Assembly (NCBI RefSeq): GCF_024609325.1
Contig: NZ_JANHMQ010000003.1
Span: 206,928 to 270,927 of the forward strand
Direction of reading: 5' to 3'
Length of the DNA: 64,000 nt
Source of the DNA: Geothrix fuzhouensis
GTDB taxonomy: Bacteria; Acidobacteriota; Holophagae; Holophagales; Holophagaceae
In this document: one piece after another, positions 1 to 7,698 of the stretch
Position numbering within the stretch: the first letter of the stretch is position 1
Layout of the letters: every line of letters starts with the position of its first letter
Notes under the pieces: model-generated
Told to the model about the DNA's origin: nothing
Seen by the model: the letters and a program-made list of their open reading frames with translations, nothing else
Database searches by the model: none
Made by a program: the position numbers and the translations under genes

Positions 1-150
1 GTCCGTGGCCTTGAGCACCACCTCCTTCGGCCGCACGTCCACAAGGATGTGCTGGAGGATGGGCAACGTGACCCGGCGGTCCAAGGCGTGCTTCAGGATC
101 CCAAGGGTGCGATCCAGACGATCCTTGGAAACCTGTAACTGAAGACTCAT
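1..150 (-). CDS. dnaN: DNA polymerase III beta sliding clamp, N-terminal fragment
   Basis: Only the first 50 codons are inside the window; the gene continues past the left edge. The reading begins MSLQLQVSKDRLDRTLGIL and continues with an LPILQHILVDV stretch, which matches the first beta-clamp domain, where a helix is followed by the conserved 'LPIL' strand. The clamp tethers DNA polymerase III to the template. It lies directly downstream of dnaA on the same strand, the classical dnaA-dnaN order, which supports the call despite the short length. The ATG at 148-150 is the only sensible start. Confidence 0.85.
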   Translation of the reverse strand, partial: MSLQLQVSKDRLDRTLGILKHALDRRVTLPILQHILVDVRPKEVVLKATD

Positions 151-364
151 GAATCACCCTTGATGATGCTGAAGCCCAGGACAACCTGTGGAAAGACGTC
201 TCAAAGCCCTATCTTACCGGAGTTTCCCTGCATGGGACAGGCTGTGGAGACCCCTTGCGGTGCTGCGGAACCAGGGATCCTGGCGAGATCCTTGTGGGCG
301 AACAGGGCGTGTTGCGGATTCCGTCGACCGTCGGTCTGTGGAAAACATATTAAACCCTTGTAAA
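151..364. other. dnaA-dnaN intergenic region, candidate replication origin
   Basis: This 214-bp gap is visibly AT-richer than its surroundings, especially 341-364. It contains TGTGGAAA at 187-194 and 337-344, with a further copy at 400-407 inside the dnaA 3' end and a variant TGTGGAGA at 243-250, all in the same direction. Read on the other strand these are TTTCCACA, one step from the DnaA-box consensus TTATCCACA. Location between dnaA and dnaN is a common origin position. Origin function is inference; no strand-asymmetry calculation was made. Confidence 0.45.
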
Positions 365-1744
365 TCAATGAATACTATTCAAGAGGGCCTGGACCATCCT
401 GTGGAAATCAGGATCGCGCTTCATGCGTTCCCGTACCGAGTCGATGGCGTTCATCACAGTGGAGTGATGCATGCTGAACGACCGCCCGATATCGGCGAAG
501 GGGGCGGAGGCGATCTCCCGGGCCAGGTACATGGCCACTTGGCGCGGCACGAGGACGGCTTGCTGGCGTGAACGCTTCTTCATCAGGTCCACGAAGGATA
601 GGTTGAAAGTCTCGGCCGTCATGCGGTAGATCCGATCCGGCGGCACGACGGCCGTGGGCTCCTCCCCGCTCTGGCCCTGGAAGGCCGCATGGGCCACCTC
701 CAGGGTGGGGGGTATCCCGATGAGGCTGGCCTGGAAGATCACCCGGGTGAGGAAGCCTTCCAGATCCCGCACGCTGCCCTTGGCCTTGTGGGCGATGAAG
801 GTGAGCACGTCCTCGGGGATGGGCGGAACGCTCTTGAAATCCGCGTCCTCAAGCTTCTTCTTCAGGATGGCGATGCGGGTTTCGAAGTCGGGGGGCTGGA
901 TGTCAGCCGTGAGGCCCCATTTGAAGCGGGTGATGAGCCGCTCGTGGCAGCCCTCCAGCCGCTGCGGGGGCTTGTCCGAGGTGAGGACGATCTGCTTCCC
1001 GTGCTGGAGGAGGTATTCCAGGATGTAGAAAATCTCCTCCTGCGTGCGCTCCATCTTGCCCAGGGTCTGCACGTCATCCAGCAGCAGCACGTCGTTCTGC
1101 TGGTATTTTTTACGCATGGGCTCGGTGTTCTTGGCCTTGATGGCCACGGTGAGCTCGTTGAAGAAGTTGTCCACCTTGAGGTAGGCCACGCGCAGCTTGG
1201 GGTTCCGCGCCAGCAGGCCCTTGCCAATGCCCACCATGAGGTGCGTCTTGCCCAGGCCGGCGCCGCCGTAGATGAACAGCGGGTTCATGCTGAGGGGGGT
1301 AGCCGCCTTGCCGTAGCTGTCCACCACGGCCTTGGCGGCGGCGAACGCCAACTGGCTGCCCGGGCCCACCACGAAGCGGTCGAGGGTGTAGCGATTGAAG
1401 AGGTAGGGGAAGGAGGTGGTGGGCGCTTCCAGTGCCGGATGGCTGCCGGATTCATGCTTCCGCGGCGCGGCCTTCGGCTCCACGGGTGAGACGCCCGACA
1501 CCTGGAACACCAGTTGGAGATCCGCGAGCCCGCCCTGGGCCAAGGCGTCATTGAACTCCTCGGGCAGCTGCTGCTCGATCCAGAGCTTGGCGGCGGCGCT
1601 CGGAACCTGGATCCAGAGGATGCCGTCCTCGACCTTCAGGGGTGCGCAGGGCGCGATCCACTCCTTGAAGCTGGCTTCAGGAAGCTGTTTGGACAGTCCA
1701 AGTCGGATGGTGTCCCAGAGGGCGGTGGGATCGGCGGAGCGCAT
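365..1744 (-). CDS. dnaA: Chromosomal replication initiator DnaA
   Basis: The product is an AAA+ initiator that binds DnaA boxes at the origin and melts DNA. From the ATG at 1744 it is 459 aa, a normal length. Domain I is about residues 1-80, then a short linker, then the AAA+ domain with Walker [10 protein letters not shown] near residues 160-168 and Walker [10 protein letters not shown] near 220. C-terminal domain IV carries the RSR and PRQ helix-turn-helix region. The usual GGRDH-T-T recognition motif reads SMHHST, one residue shorter and with Asp replaced by His. A longer upstream reading to 1987 exists but overlaps rpmH and has no family similarity, so 1744 was chosen. It is divergent from rpmH. 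Confidence 0.95.
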   Translation of the reverse strand: MRSADPTALWDTIRLGLSKQLPEASFKEWIAPCAPLKVEDGILWIQVPSAAAKLWIEQQLPEEFNDALAQGGLADLQLVFQVSGVSPVEPKAAPRKHESGSHPALEAPTTSFPYLFNRYTLDRFVVGPGSQLAFAAAKAVVDSYGKAATPLSMNPLFIYGGAGLGKTHLMVGIGKGLLARNPKLRVAYLKVDNFFNELTVAIKAKNTEPMRKKYQQNDVLLLDDVQTLGKMERTQEEIFYILEYLLQHGKQIVLTSDKPPQRLEGCHERLITRFKWGLTADIQPPDFETRIAILKKKLEDADFKSVPPIPEDVLTFIAHKAKGSVRDLEGFLTRVIFQASLIGIPPTLEVAHAAFQGQSGEEPTAVVPPDRIYRMTAETFNLSFVDLMKKRSRQQAVLVPRQVAMYLAREIASAPFADIGRSFSMHHSTVMNAIDSVRERMKRDPDFHRMVQALLNSIH

Positions 1745-1976
1745 GGGTTCACCAGGTGCGGTGGTGGGAGCGGCAGACGTGGCGAGGCGCGCAGGCACGC
1801 AACTTCGGGGGCGGGCTTCGCACGCCATCGACCACGGGAGACTCGCGGGGAGGATCCCAAATCTAGCACCCCCGGGGGTGGATGGGAGGATGGAAATGGC
1901 CTTGAGCCGCGCGCCCACCGCTGATACCCTCGAAGGTTCGTCCTCCTCCCCGGGAGGGGACCCCCGAGGTGGAACC
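1745..1976. promoter_or_regulatory. Divergent dnaA / rpmH control region
   Basis: A 232-bp gene-free stretch separates the dnaA and rpmH starts. On the plus strand TTGAGC at 1902-1907 and TACCCT at 1925-1930 are 17 bp apart and could form a sigma-70 promoter for rpmH. GGAGGGGA (1953-1960) lies about 16 bp before the rpmH ATG, and GAGGTGGAA (1966-1974) is a closer ribosome site. No clear DnaA box is seen here. Promoter assignment is by eye only. Confidence 0.35.
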
Positions 1977-2111
1977 ATGAAGCGCACCTTTCAGCCCAAC
2001 AATCGCCGCCGCGCGAAGACCCACGGCTTCCTGAGCCGCATGAAGACCAAGAACGGCCGTCTGGTGCTCAAGCGTCGTCGCGCGAAGGGCCGCCACGTCC
2101 TGGCGGTCTGA
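1977..2111 (+). CDS. rpmH: Large-subunit ribosomal protein bL34
   Basis: The 44-aa product starts [18 protein letters not shown] and ends in a run of Arg/Lys, the invariant pattern and exact usual length of bL34, a small basic protein that binds 23S rRNA. It is the first gene of the rpmH-rnpA-yidC-khpB-mnmE run, a gene order conserved beside dnaA in most bacteria. The ATG is preceded by a GAGGTGG ribosome site. Confidence 0.98.
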   Translation: MKRTFQPNNRRRAKTHGFLSRMKTKNGRLVLKRRRAKGRHVLAV

Positions 2112-2121
2112 CGCCCGTCCC

Positions 2122-2490
2122 GTGATCTTCAAGGGCCGCTTTTGCACGGTCCGCCACAAGGACCACGCGGTGCCCACGCCACCGCCCCGGCCACTGCTGG
2201 GGCATGACGCGTATCTGGATATCCGCGCCTGGCGCTGTACCAGTGCCCCCGGGCCCCTGCTGCTGGTGACCTCCCCCCGGAAGACCGGCCCGGCCGTGCG
2301 CAGGAATCGTTTCCGCCGCCAGGTCCGCATGGCTTTCCTGGCGCTCTCCGGGCGCCTCGCCGGGCAGCCCTGGGTCATCTGGGTGCGCCCCGCTCGCAGC
2401 GCCCCACCCCTCGACCGGCTCACCTTCCGGGACATCGAGGGCCAGCTCGGGCTGGCCCTGGGTCGTCTCCCCGCCACGGACACGCCATGA
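2122..2490 (+). CDS. rnpA: Ribonuclease P protein component
   Basis: The product is the protein subunit of RNase P, which helps the catalytic RNA remove 5' leaders from pre-tRNAs. The 122-aa sequence holds the family signature RKTGPAVRRNRFRRQVR, the RNR helix that contacts RNA. It starts with GTG ten bases after the rpmH stop, and its last four bases overlap the yidC start (ATGA), so the two are probably translationally coupled. The N-terminal part is diverged, which is usual for this family. Confidence 0.93.
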   Translation: MIFKGRFCTVRHKDHAVPTPPPRPLLGHDAYLDIRAWRCTSAPGPLLLVTSPRKTGPAVRRNRFRRQVRMAFLALSGRLAGQPWVIWVRPARSAPPLDRLTFRDIEGQLGLALGRLPATDTP

Positions 2491-4034
2491 AAAACCGCAA
2501 CGTCCTCTACTTTGTCATCGGCAGCGTGATCCTGCTGGCCGCCCAGTTCTGGCTGAGCTCCCGCTACGCCAAGCCGGTTCCGCAGGCCCAGGTCCAGCCG
2601 ATTCCGGCGGAGGCCCCCAAGCCCCAGGCTCCGATCGCGGCCCCCGCGCCGGTTCCCGGCGCCCAGGCCTCGCTCCAGCCCGGCGTGAAGGCCGCGGATC
2701 CCGCGGTCATGCACACCCTGGCCACCGCGGATTTCCGCCTGACCTGGCAGGTGGCCACCGGCGCCTTGAAGCAGGCCATCTGGCTCCAGGACGGCACGCC
2801 GTTCTTCCCCGACACCTTCCTGGGTGTGGGCGCCTTCCAGGGCGCCGGCTTCGAGACGGTGCGCGAAGAGAAGGGGGCGGCGGACACCCGCGTCATCTTC
2901 GAGAACGCCGCCGGGGAGCGTTTGAGCTACCTGGTGCCCCAGAAGGGCCTCGTGATCCAGGTGGAGGGCCTTTCGCCCCGGAACACCGCCCTCCAGCTGG
3001 TGGCCAACCCCGCCAACGACGAGCCCGTGAAGCACCTGGGCCGCGTCTTCACCGTCTCTGAGAAATCCGTCGACGCCGTGACCTGGGTGGAGACGCTGCA
3101 CAACCCCTTCTTCAGCTTCCTGGGCGCCAAGCGCAAGGAGCTGCCGCCCACGGCCGCCCGCCTGGGCCTGGACGCTGGCGTGGAGCTGAACGCCAAAAGC
3201 CAGCGCAACCACTACTTCGCCGCCCTTTGGAAGCTGCCCCGCCCTGCGAGCCGGGAGGCCTCGGGCTACCAGCTGCTGCCGGCGGATGGGCGTCTGGATG
3301 CCAGCCTCTACCTGGGCCCCAAGCAGGCCGAACCCCTGGCCGCCTTCGACAAGCCCTTCACCCGGATCATCGACTACGGCTTCTTCGGCGCCGTGGCCCA
3401 GCTGCTCTTTTGGCTCCTCCGCATGGTCTACCGTGTGGTGGGCAACTGGGGCTGGGCCATCGTGCTCTTCACGGTGATCATCCGCCTGGCCACCTGGCAC
3501 CTGAACACCAAGCAGACCATCTCCATGCTGCGCATGAAGGACTTCGAGCCACACCAGAAGGCCCTCCAGGCCAAGTACGAGAAGTTCGGTGGCGACATGA
3601 CAAAGAAGGCCGAGATGCAGAAAGAGCTCATGGCCCTCTACAAGAAGAACGGCCACAACCCCATGGGCGGCTGCCTGCCCATGTTGCTGCAGATGCCCAT
3701 CTTCCTGGCCCTCTGGTCCATGCTGAACGCCGTCTTCGAGCTGCGTCACGCGCATTTCTTCGGCTGGATCACAGATCTCTCGGCCAAGGACCCCTACTAC
3801 ATCTTCCCCGTGCTCATGGGCGCCTCCATGTTCGCCCAGCAGGCCATCACGCCCGCCGTGGGCGATCCCGCCCAGCGCAAGATGATGCTGGTGCTCATGC
3901 CCGCGATGATGACCTTCTTCTTCGCGCAGAGCCCCGCCGGCCTTACGATCTACTACTTCGTGTTCAACATGATCGGCCTCGCCCAGACCTGGTGGATCAT
4001 GCGGACCTACGAGCCCCAGCCCATCAAAGTCTAG
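2487..4034 (+). CDS. yidC: Membrane protein insertase YidC
   Basis: The 515-aa product inserts and folds inner-membrane proteins, alone or with SecYEG. An N-terminal membrane anchor (about residues 5-20) is followed by a proline/alanine-rich linker and a large periplasmic domain to about residue 290, the Gram-negative type. The Oxa1 core follows, with membrane segments around FFGAVAQLLFWLLRMVY, NWGWAIVLFTVIIRLATW (containing the conserved Arg of the hydrophilic groove), MLLQMPIFLALWSML and TIYYFVFNMIGLAQTWW. A basic cytoplasmic hairpin rich in K/E lies between. No yidD lies between it and rnpA, unlike in many bacteria. Confidence 0.97.
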   Translation: MKNRNVLYFVIGSVILLAAQFWLSSRYAKPVPQAQVQPIPAEAPKPQAPIAAPAPVPGAQASLQPGVKAADPAVMHTLATADFRLTWQVATGALKQAIWLQDGTPFFPDTFLGVGAFQGAGFETVREEKGAADTRVIFENAAGERLSYLVPQKGLVIQVEGLSPRNTALQLVANPANDEPVKHLGRVFTVSEKSVDAVTWVETLHNPFFSFLGAKRKELPPTAARLGLDAGVELNAKSQRNHYFAALWKLPRPASREASGYQLLPADGRLDASLYLGPKQAEPLAAFDKPFTRIIDYGFFGAVAQLLFWLLRMVYRVVGNWGWAIVLFTVIIRLATWHLNTKQTISMLRMKDFEPHQKALQAKYEKFGGDMTKKAEMQKELMALYKKNGHNPMGGCLPMLLQMPIFLALWSMLNAVFELRHAHFFGWITDLSAKDPYYIFPVLMGASMFAQQAITPAVGDPAQRKMMLVLMPAMMTFFFAQSPAGLTIYYFVFNMIGLAQTWWIMRTYEPQPIKV

Positions 4035-4044
4035 GAGTCCGGCC

Positions 4045-4509
4045 ATGCGGAAGAGCGGCGCCAGTCTGGAATCCGTGCCCGAGCTGATCGCCCGCTGGAC
4101 AGCCCATCTCGGCCTGTCCGTGGAAGCCAAGCCCGCGCCCTCCGGCGACGAGGAAGCCTTCCCCAACCGCCTGTCCGTGTCCGGGCCCGACGCAGGTTGG
4201 CTCGCCGCGGACCGCGGCGCGGCCCTGGACGCCCTCCAGTTCCTGGTCCACGAGGCCCAGGGCGAGCGTGAAGATACGAAGTTGGCCTACCTGGACGTGA
4301 AAGGCGCCCGCCTCTTCCGCATGCAGGAGGTCATGGCCATGGGCCGCTTCGCCGCGGACCGCGCCCGAGAGCTGGGCAGCCACACCCTGGGCGCCCTGAG
4401 CGCCCGTGAGCGCCGCTGGGTGCATCTCGTGGTGAGCCGTGAAGACGGCCTGGGCACCGAAAGCGAAGGTACCGGCACCTTCAAACCCGTGAGGGTATTC
4501 CGGAAGTAG
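4045..4509 (+). CDS. khpB: R3H-domain RNA-binding protein KhpB/Jag
   Basis: The 154-aa protein follows yidC, the usual place of Jag/KhpB (SpoIIIJ-associated protein), an RNA-binding partner of KhpA linked to envelope growth. The C-terminal R3H domain is clear: LSARERRWVHLVV, then a TESEG turn and FKPVRVFRK. The middle part is a weakly conserved KH-like region with GAALDALQFLVHEA. The N-terminal Jag_N domain present in many homologues is short or absent. Confidence 0.85.
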   Translation: MRKSGASLESVPELIARWTAHLGLSVEAKPAPSGDEEAFPNRLSVSGPDAGWLAADRGAALDALQFLVHEAQGEREDTKLAYLDVKGARLFRMQEVMAMGRFAADRARELGSHTLGALSARERRWVHLVVSREDGLGTESEGTGTFKPVRVFRK

Positions 4510-4518
4510 GCTGGCCCG

Positions 4519-5823
4519 GTGCCCACCACCGCTCCCATCTGCGCCCCCGCCACCCCGCCGGTCCCCTCGGCGGTGGCCTTGGTGCGCGTCTCCGGTACCG
4601 AATTGGCCACCCTTCTCGCGCCGTTGCTGACCTTGCCGAAGCCCCGCCGGGCCTCGCTGCGCACCTTGCGCTGGGAGGGCTTCCAGGAGCGGGCGCTGGT
4701 GCTGTTCTTCCCGGCGCCCGCCAGCTATACGGGGGAGGACCTCGTGGAGTTCCAGGTGCACGGCAACCCGCTGCTGGTCCGGCGTCTGGTGGAACGCCTG
4801 GGCATCCTGGGGATCCGCCTGGCGGAACCGGGCGAGTTCACCCGTCGGGCCCTCCTGAACGGGAAGCAGGGCCTGCTGGAGGCCGAAGCCCTGCGCGACC
4901 TGGTGGCCGCCGAGACCGACACCCAACTCCGGTTGGCCCAGGCCCGCGCCGGGGGCCTTCCCTCCTGGATCCAGGAGGCCCGCCAAGCCCTCGCCCCCTG
5001 GGTGGCCCGGGCCGAGGCGGCCGTGGATTATGGCGAGGAAGAGGGCATCTTATTGAATCTTCTCGACTTGAAAACCGCTTTTGAGCCCATTCGGCAGCGG
5101 TTCCACGTGGAACAATCCCGATCCCGCGCCGCCCGGCACATCCAGGATGGTCTTCGCCTGGCCCTGGTGGGCCGTCCGAATGCCGGGAAGAGTACCCTCT
5201 TCAACGCCCTGGCGGGGGAGGATCGTGCCATCGTGACCGAGGTGCCGGGCACCACCCGCGACGTGCTGGAGGTGCGCTGCGAATGGCGGGGCCTGCCCTT
5301 GCGGCTGTTCGATACCGCCGGCCTTCGGGACTCGGTGGATCCCGTGGAGCGTCTTGGTATGGCCCGGGTGCGCCCCGTTCTGGAGGGGGCGGACTTGGTC
5401 TTGCACCTCCGGCCGACGCAAGATCCGGCACCTGATCCCGTGCTCCTGGCCGCACTGGCCCCCTTTGCCGGCAAGGTTCTGGAGGTCCGCACCTTCGCGG
5501 ACCTGGCCGAGGCCCCGGGCGTGGCCATCGCAGCTCACCGGGGGGAATTGGATGCCCTGGAAGTCGCCCTCAAGGATCGGATCCTGGGCGGGCTGGCCCC
5601 GGATGCCTGCCTGGGGGCCCTGGCCACCCAACGGCAGGTGGACCTCCTGGACGAGTTGGTTCGCCAGTTGGATCTGCTGGCGGACCTGGAACCAAGCTGC
5701 CCGCCCGAGCTGCCGGCCTCCCTGTTGCAAGGGGCCTGGGGTCTCCTGGCCCGGCTGACGGGCGAGGACCGGGCCGAACGCACCCTGGACGAACTCTTCA
5801 GCGGCTTCTGCCTCGGGAAGTAG
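4519..5823 (+). CDS. mnmE: tRNA-modification GTPase MnmE
   Basis: With MnmG, MnmE installs carboxymethylaminomethyl groups at U34 of tRNAs. The 434-aa product has the N-terminal folate-binding fold ([15 protein letters not shown]), a helical domain, and a GTPase domain with G1 [10 protein letters not shown]2 PGTTRD and G3 DTAGLRD. The C-terminus FCLGK matches the family C-[IVL]-G-K tail whose Cys is essential. The G4 motif, normally NKxD, reads TFAD in VRTFADL, so two guanine-recognition residues are missing. It starts with GTG. mnmG is not next to it. A parS palindrome lies inside the gene. Confidence 0.95.
   Translation: MPTTAPICAPATPPVPSAVALVRVSGTELATLLAPLLTLPKPRRASLRTLRWEGFQERALVLFFPAPASYTGEDLVEFQVHGNPLLVRRLVERLGILGIRLAEPGEFTRRALLNGKQGLLEAEALRDLVAAETDTQLRLAQARAGGLPSWIQEARQALAPWVARAEAAVDYGEEEGILLNLLDLKTAFEPIRQRFHVEQSRSRAARHIQDGLRLALVGRPNAGKSTLFNALAGEDRAIVTEVPGTTRDVLEVRCEWRGLPLRLFDTAGLRDSVDPVERLGMARVRPVLEGADLVLHLRPTQDPAPDPVLLAALAPFAGKVLEVRTFADLAEAPGVAIAAHRGELDALEVALKDRILGGLAPDACLGALATQRQVDLLDELVRQLDLLADLEPSCPPELPASLLQGAWGLLARLTGEDRAERTLDELFSGFCLGK
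5100..5113. other. parS: parS centromere-like site inside mnmE
   Basis: GTTCCACGTGGAAC is a perfect 14-bp palindrome matching the chromosomal parS consensus bound by ParB in many bacteria (the C/G-variant form with TTCCACGTGGAA). It encodes FHVE within MnmE, so the site is embedded in coding sequence about 3.4 kb from dnaA. A second identical copy occurs at 12961-12974. parA and parB are not in the window. Confidence 0.85.
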
Positions 5824-5856
5824 ATCCGGCAACGTAGACTGTCGCGAGGGGGGCGC

Positions 5857-7317
5857 GTGAAGCCAGGGTTGGAAGCCATCATCGGTCTTGAGGTCCACCT
5901 CCAGCTGCGGACCCGGTCCAAGCTGTTCTGTGCCTGCCGCAACGCCTACGGCGCCCCCCCCAACACCCAGACCTGCCCCGTGTGTCTCGGGCTGCCCGGG
6001 GCCCTGCCCGTCCTCAACGGGGAGGCCGTCCGCATGGGCATCGCCCTGGGCCTGGCGGTGGGGGCCCGGATCCGGGAGCGGAGCACCTTCTACCGGAAGC
6101 AGTACTTCTATCCCGATCTGCCCAAGGGCTACCAGATCACCCAGGGTCCCGTGGCCTTGGTGGAGGGCGGCGTCCTGGAGATTCCCGGCGACCCCGCCGT
6201 GCGCCCAGGGAGTGGACCCGTACGCATCGGTCTGGAACGGGCCCACCTGGAAGAGGACGCGGGGAAGAGCAGCCACGATCAGCGGCCCGAAGCCACCTTG
6301 GTGGACCTGAACCGGGCCGGGGTCCCATTGCTGGAAGTGGTGGGAGCGCCGGACTTGAGGAGTCCCCAGGAAGCCTCGGACTTCCTGAAGGCTCTGCACC
6401 GGCTGGTGGTGTTTCTGGGCATCTGCGAAGGCAACCTGGAGGAGGGTGGGTTCCGTTGCGACGCCAACGTGAGCCTCCGGCGGGTCGGCGAAGCCACCTT
6501 TGGGACCCGGGTGGAAGTGAAGAACCTCAACTCCTTCCGGTTCGTGAAGCAGGCGCTGGCCTTTGAGATCGAGCGGCAGGCTACCCTGCTGGGGGCGGAG
6601 GGCACCGTGGTCCAGGAGACCCGGGGCTGGGACTCGGAGAGGGGCGAGACCCGGTCCCAGCGAAGCAAGGAAGCCGCCATGGACTACCGCTACTTTCCGG
6701 AACCGGATCTGCCCGCCCTGGACGTGACCGAGGCCGAGATCGCCGCCGTCCGGTCCGCCCTTCCTGAACTTCCGGAGGCCCGCAGCCTCCGCTGGCGCTC
6801 AGCCTTTGGTCTCGGGGCCGACGAGGCGGCCACTCTGCTTCAGGACCCGGCCTTCGCCGGTTATTTCGAGGCCCTGGCGGCCGCTTCGGGACATGGCAAG
6901 GCCGCTGCCCACTGGATGCTCGGCGAGGTCAGCCGCACCTTGAATGAGCGGGGCAGCGGCATCGAAGCCTTCCCGGTGACGCCGGCAGCTTTGGCTGAAC
7001 TGGTGTGCCTCGTGGAAACCCGGCAGATCAGCTTCGGCACCGCCAAGGACCAGGTCTATCCCGCCCTGGTGGCCGGCGAGGGCAGCGCCGCGACCATCGT
7101 GGCCCGGAAGGGACTGGCCCAGGTCAGCGACCGGGCCGCCATTGAGCGCCTGGTGGCCCAGGTGCTGGCGGCGAACCCCGGCCCTGTGGCCCAGTTCCGG
7201 GCCGGGAAGACCAGCCTCCAGGGCTTCCTGGTGGGCCAGATCTTGAAGGCCGGAGGTGGTCGGCTGGATCCCAAGGCGGTGAATGAAGTCTTGGCCGAGG
7301 GGCTGGCCAGGGAGTGA
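5857..7317 (+). CDS. gatB: Aspartyl/glutamyl-tRNA amidotransferase subunit B
   Basis: GatB carries the kinase/transamidation site of GatCAB, which converts Glu-tRNA(Gln) or Asp-tRNA(Asn) to the amide. The 486-aa product begins with the family motif IIGLEVHLQL and has the CRN...CPVCLGLPGALPVLN zinc/nucleotide region, YFYPDLPKGYQITQ, HLEEDAGKS and DLNRAGVPLLE. The C-terminal tail domain (GatB/YqeY, about residues 340-486) is present. It starts with GTG after a GAGGGGGG ribosome site. gatA and gatC are not adjacent. Confidence 0.97.
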   Translation: MKPGLEAIIGLEVHLQLRTRSKLFCACRNAYGAPPNTQTCPVCLGLPGALPVLNGEAVRMGIALGLAVGARIRERSTFYRKQYFYPDLPKGYQITQGPVALVEGGVLEIPGDPAVRPGSGPVRIGLERAHLEEDAGKSSHDQRPEATLVDLNRAGVPLLEVVGAPDLRSPQEASDFLKALHRLVVFLGICEGNLEEGGFRCDANVSLRRVGEATFGTRVEVKNLNSFRFVKQALAFEIERQATLLGAEGTVVQETRGWDSERGETRSQRSKEAAMDYRYFPEPDLPALDVTEAEIAAVRSALPELPEARSLRWRSAFGLGADEAATLLQDPAFAGYFEALAAASGHGKAAAHWMLGEVSRTLNERGSGIEAFPVTPAALAELVCLVETRQISFGTAKDQVYPALVAGEGSAATIVARKGLAQVSDRAAIERLVAQVLAANPGPVAQFRAGKTSLQGFLVGQILKAGGGRLDPKAVNEVLAEGLARE

Positions 7318-7338
7318 TTCCCACCGCATGCTGGGCCC

Positions 7339-7626
7339 ATGAGCAACGAGATCCCCCCTTCCCTCTCGGCCTGCCTTCCTGGCGTGGGGCATGTGTGCCA
7401 GGGGTGCGGGCGGTTGATCGTGGATGCGGTGGAGGTGCCCGGCGAAGCCTTCCTTTGTCCGGACTGCCGACCCTCCGAGCCCGCCCCTGAAGAGGAACTG
7501 ACCCGCGCGGCCCTGGCGGATCAGGAGCCCACCGCACCGCCCCAGGGCCAGCCCACGGTCTGGCGGTTGGTGGCGGTCATCGCCTTTGCCGTGGTGGCCC
7601 TCGCCCTGGTCTTCTGGAAGTGGTAG
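7339..7626 (+). CDS. Small zinc-ribbon-like protein with C-terminal membrane anchor
   Basis: This 95-aa protein has not been assigned to a named family. Residues about 20-43 hold two CxxC-type pairs (CQGCGRLI and CPDC), a probable zinc ribbon. A proline/glutamate-rich linker follows, and residues about 73-92 (LVAVIAFAVVALALVFW) form one membrane span. It lies 21 bases after gatB on the same strand and may be cotranscribed. It would place a zinc ribbon on the cytoplasmic side of the inner membrane; function unknown. Confidence 0.7.
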   Translation: MSNEIPPSLSACLPGVGHVCQGCGRLIVDAVEVPGEAFLCPDCRPSEPAPEEELTRAALADQEPTAPPQGQPTVWRLVAVIAFAVVALALVFWKW

Positions 7627-7698
7627 GCCGGGCAGGGCTTCCGCGCCTATGCTGAAAGGGAGGAGCCGCGGGGCTCCGCCGCTCGCGTTGAGGCCCAC

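Noticed and set aside
1863..4166. Very long open frame (767 codons) on the minus strand opposite rpmH-rnpA-yidC
   Set aside because: It is the mirror of GC-rich coding sequence; His/Gly/Gln-rich translation with no family motifs, and the plus-strand genes are unmistakable.
7662..7677. GGAGCC/GGCTCC hairpin before the PLP enzyme as a terminator
   Set aside because: Six-base stem, no T-run, and it lies only about 20 bases before the start; kept only as a remark.
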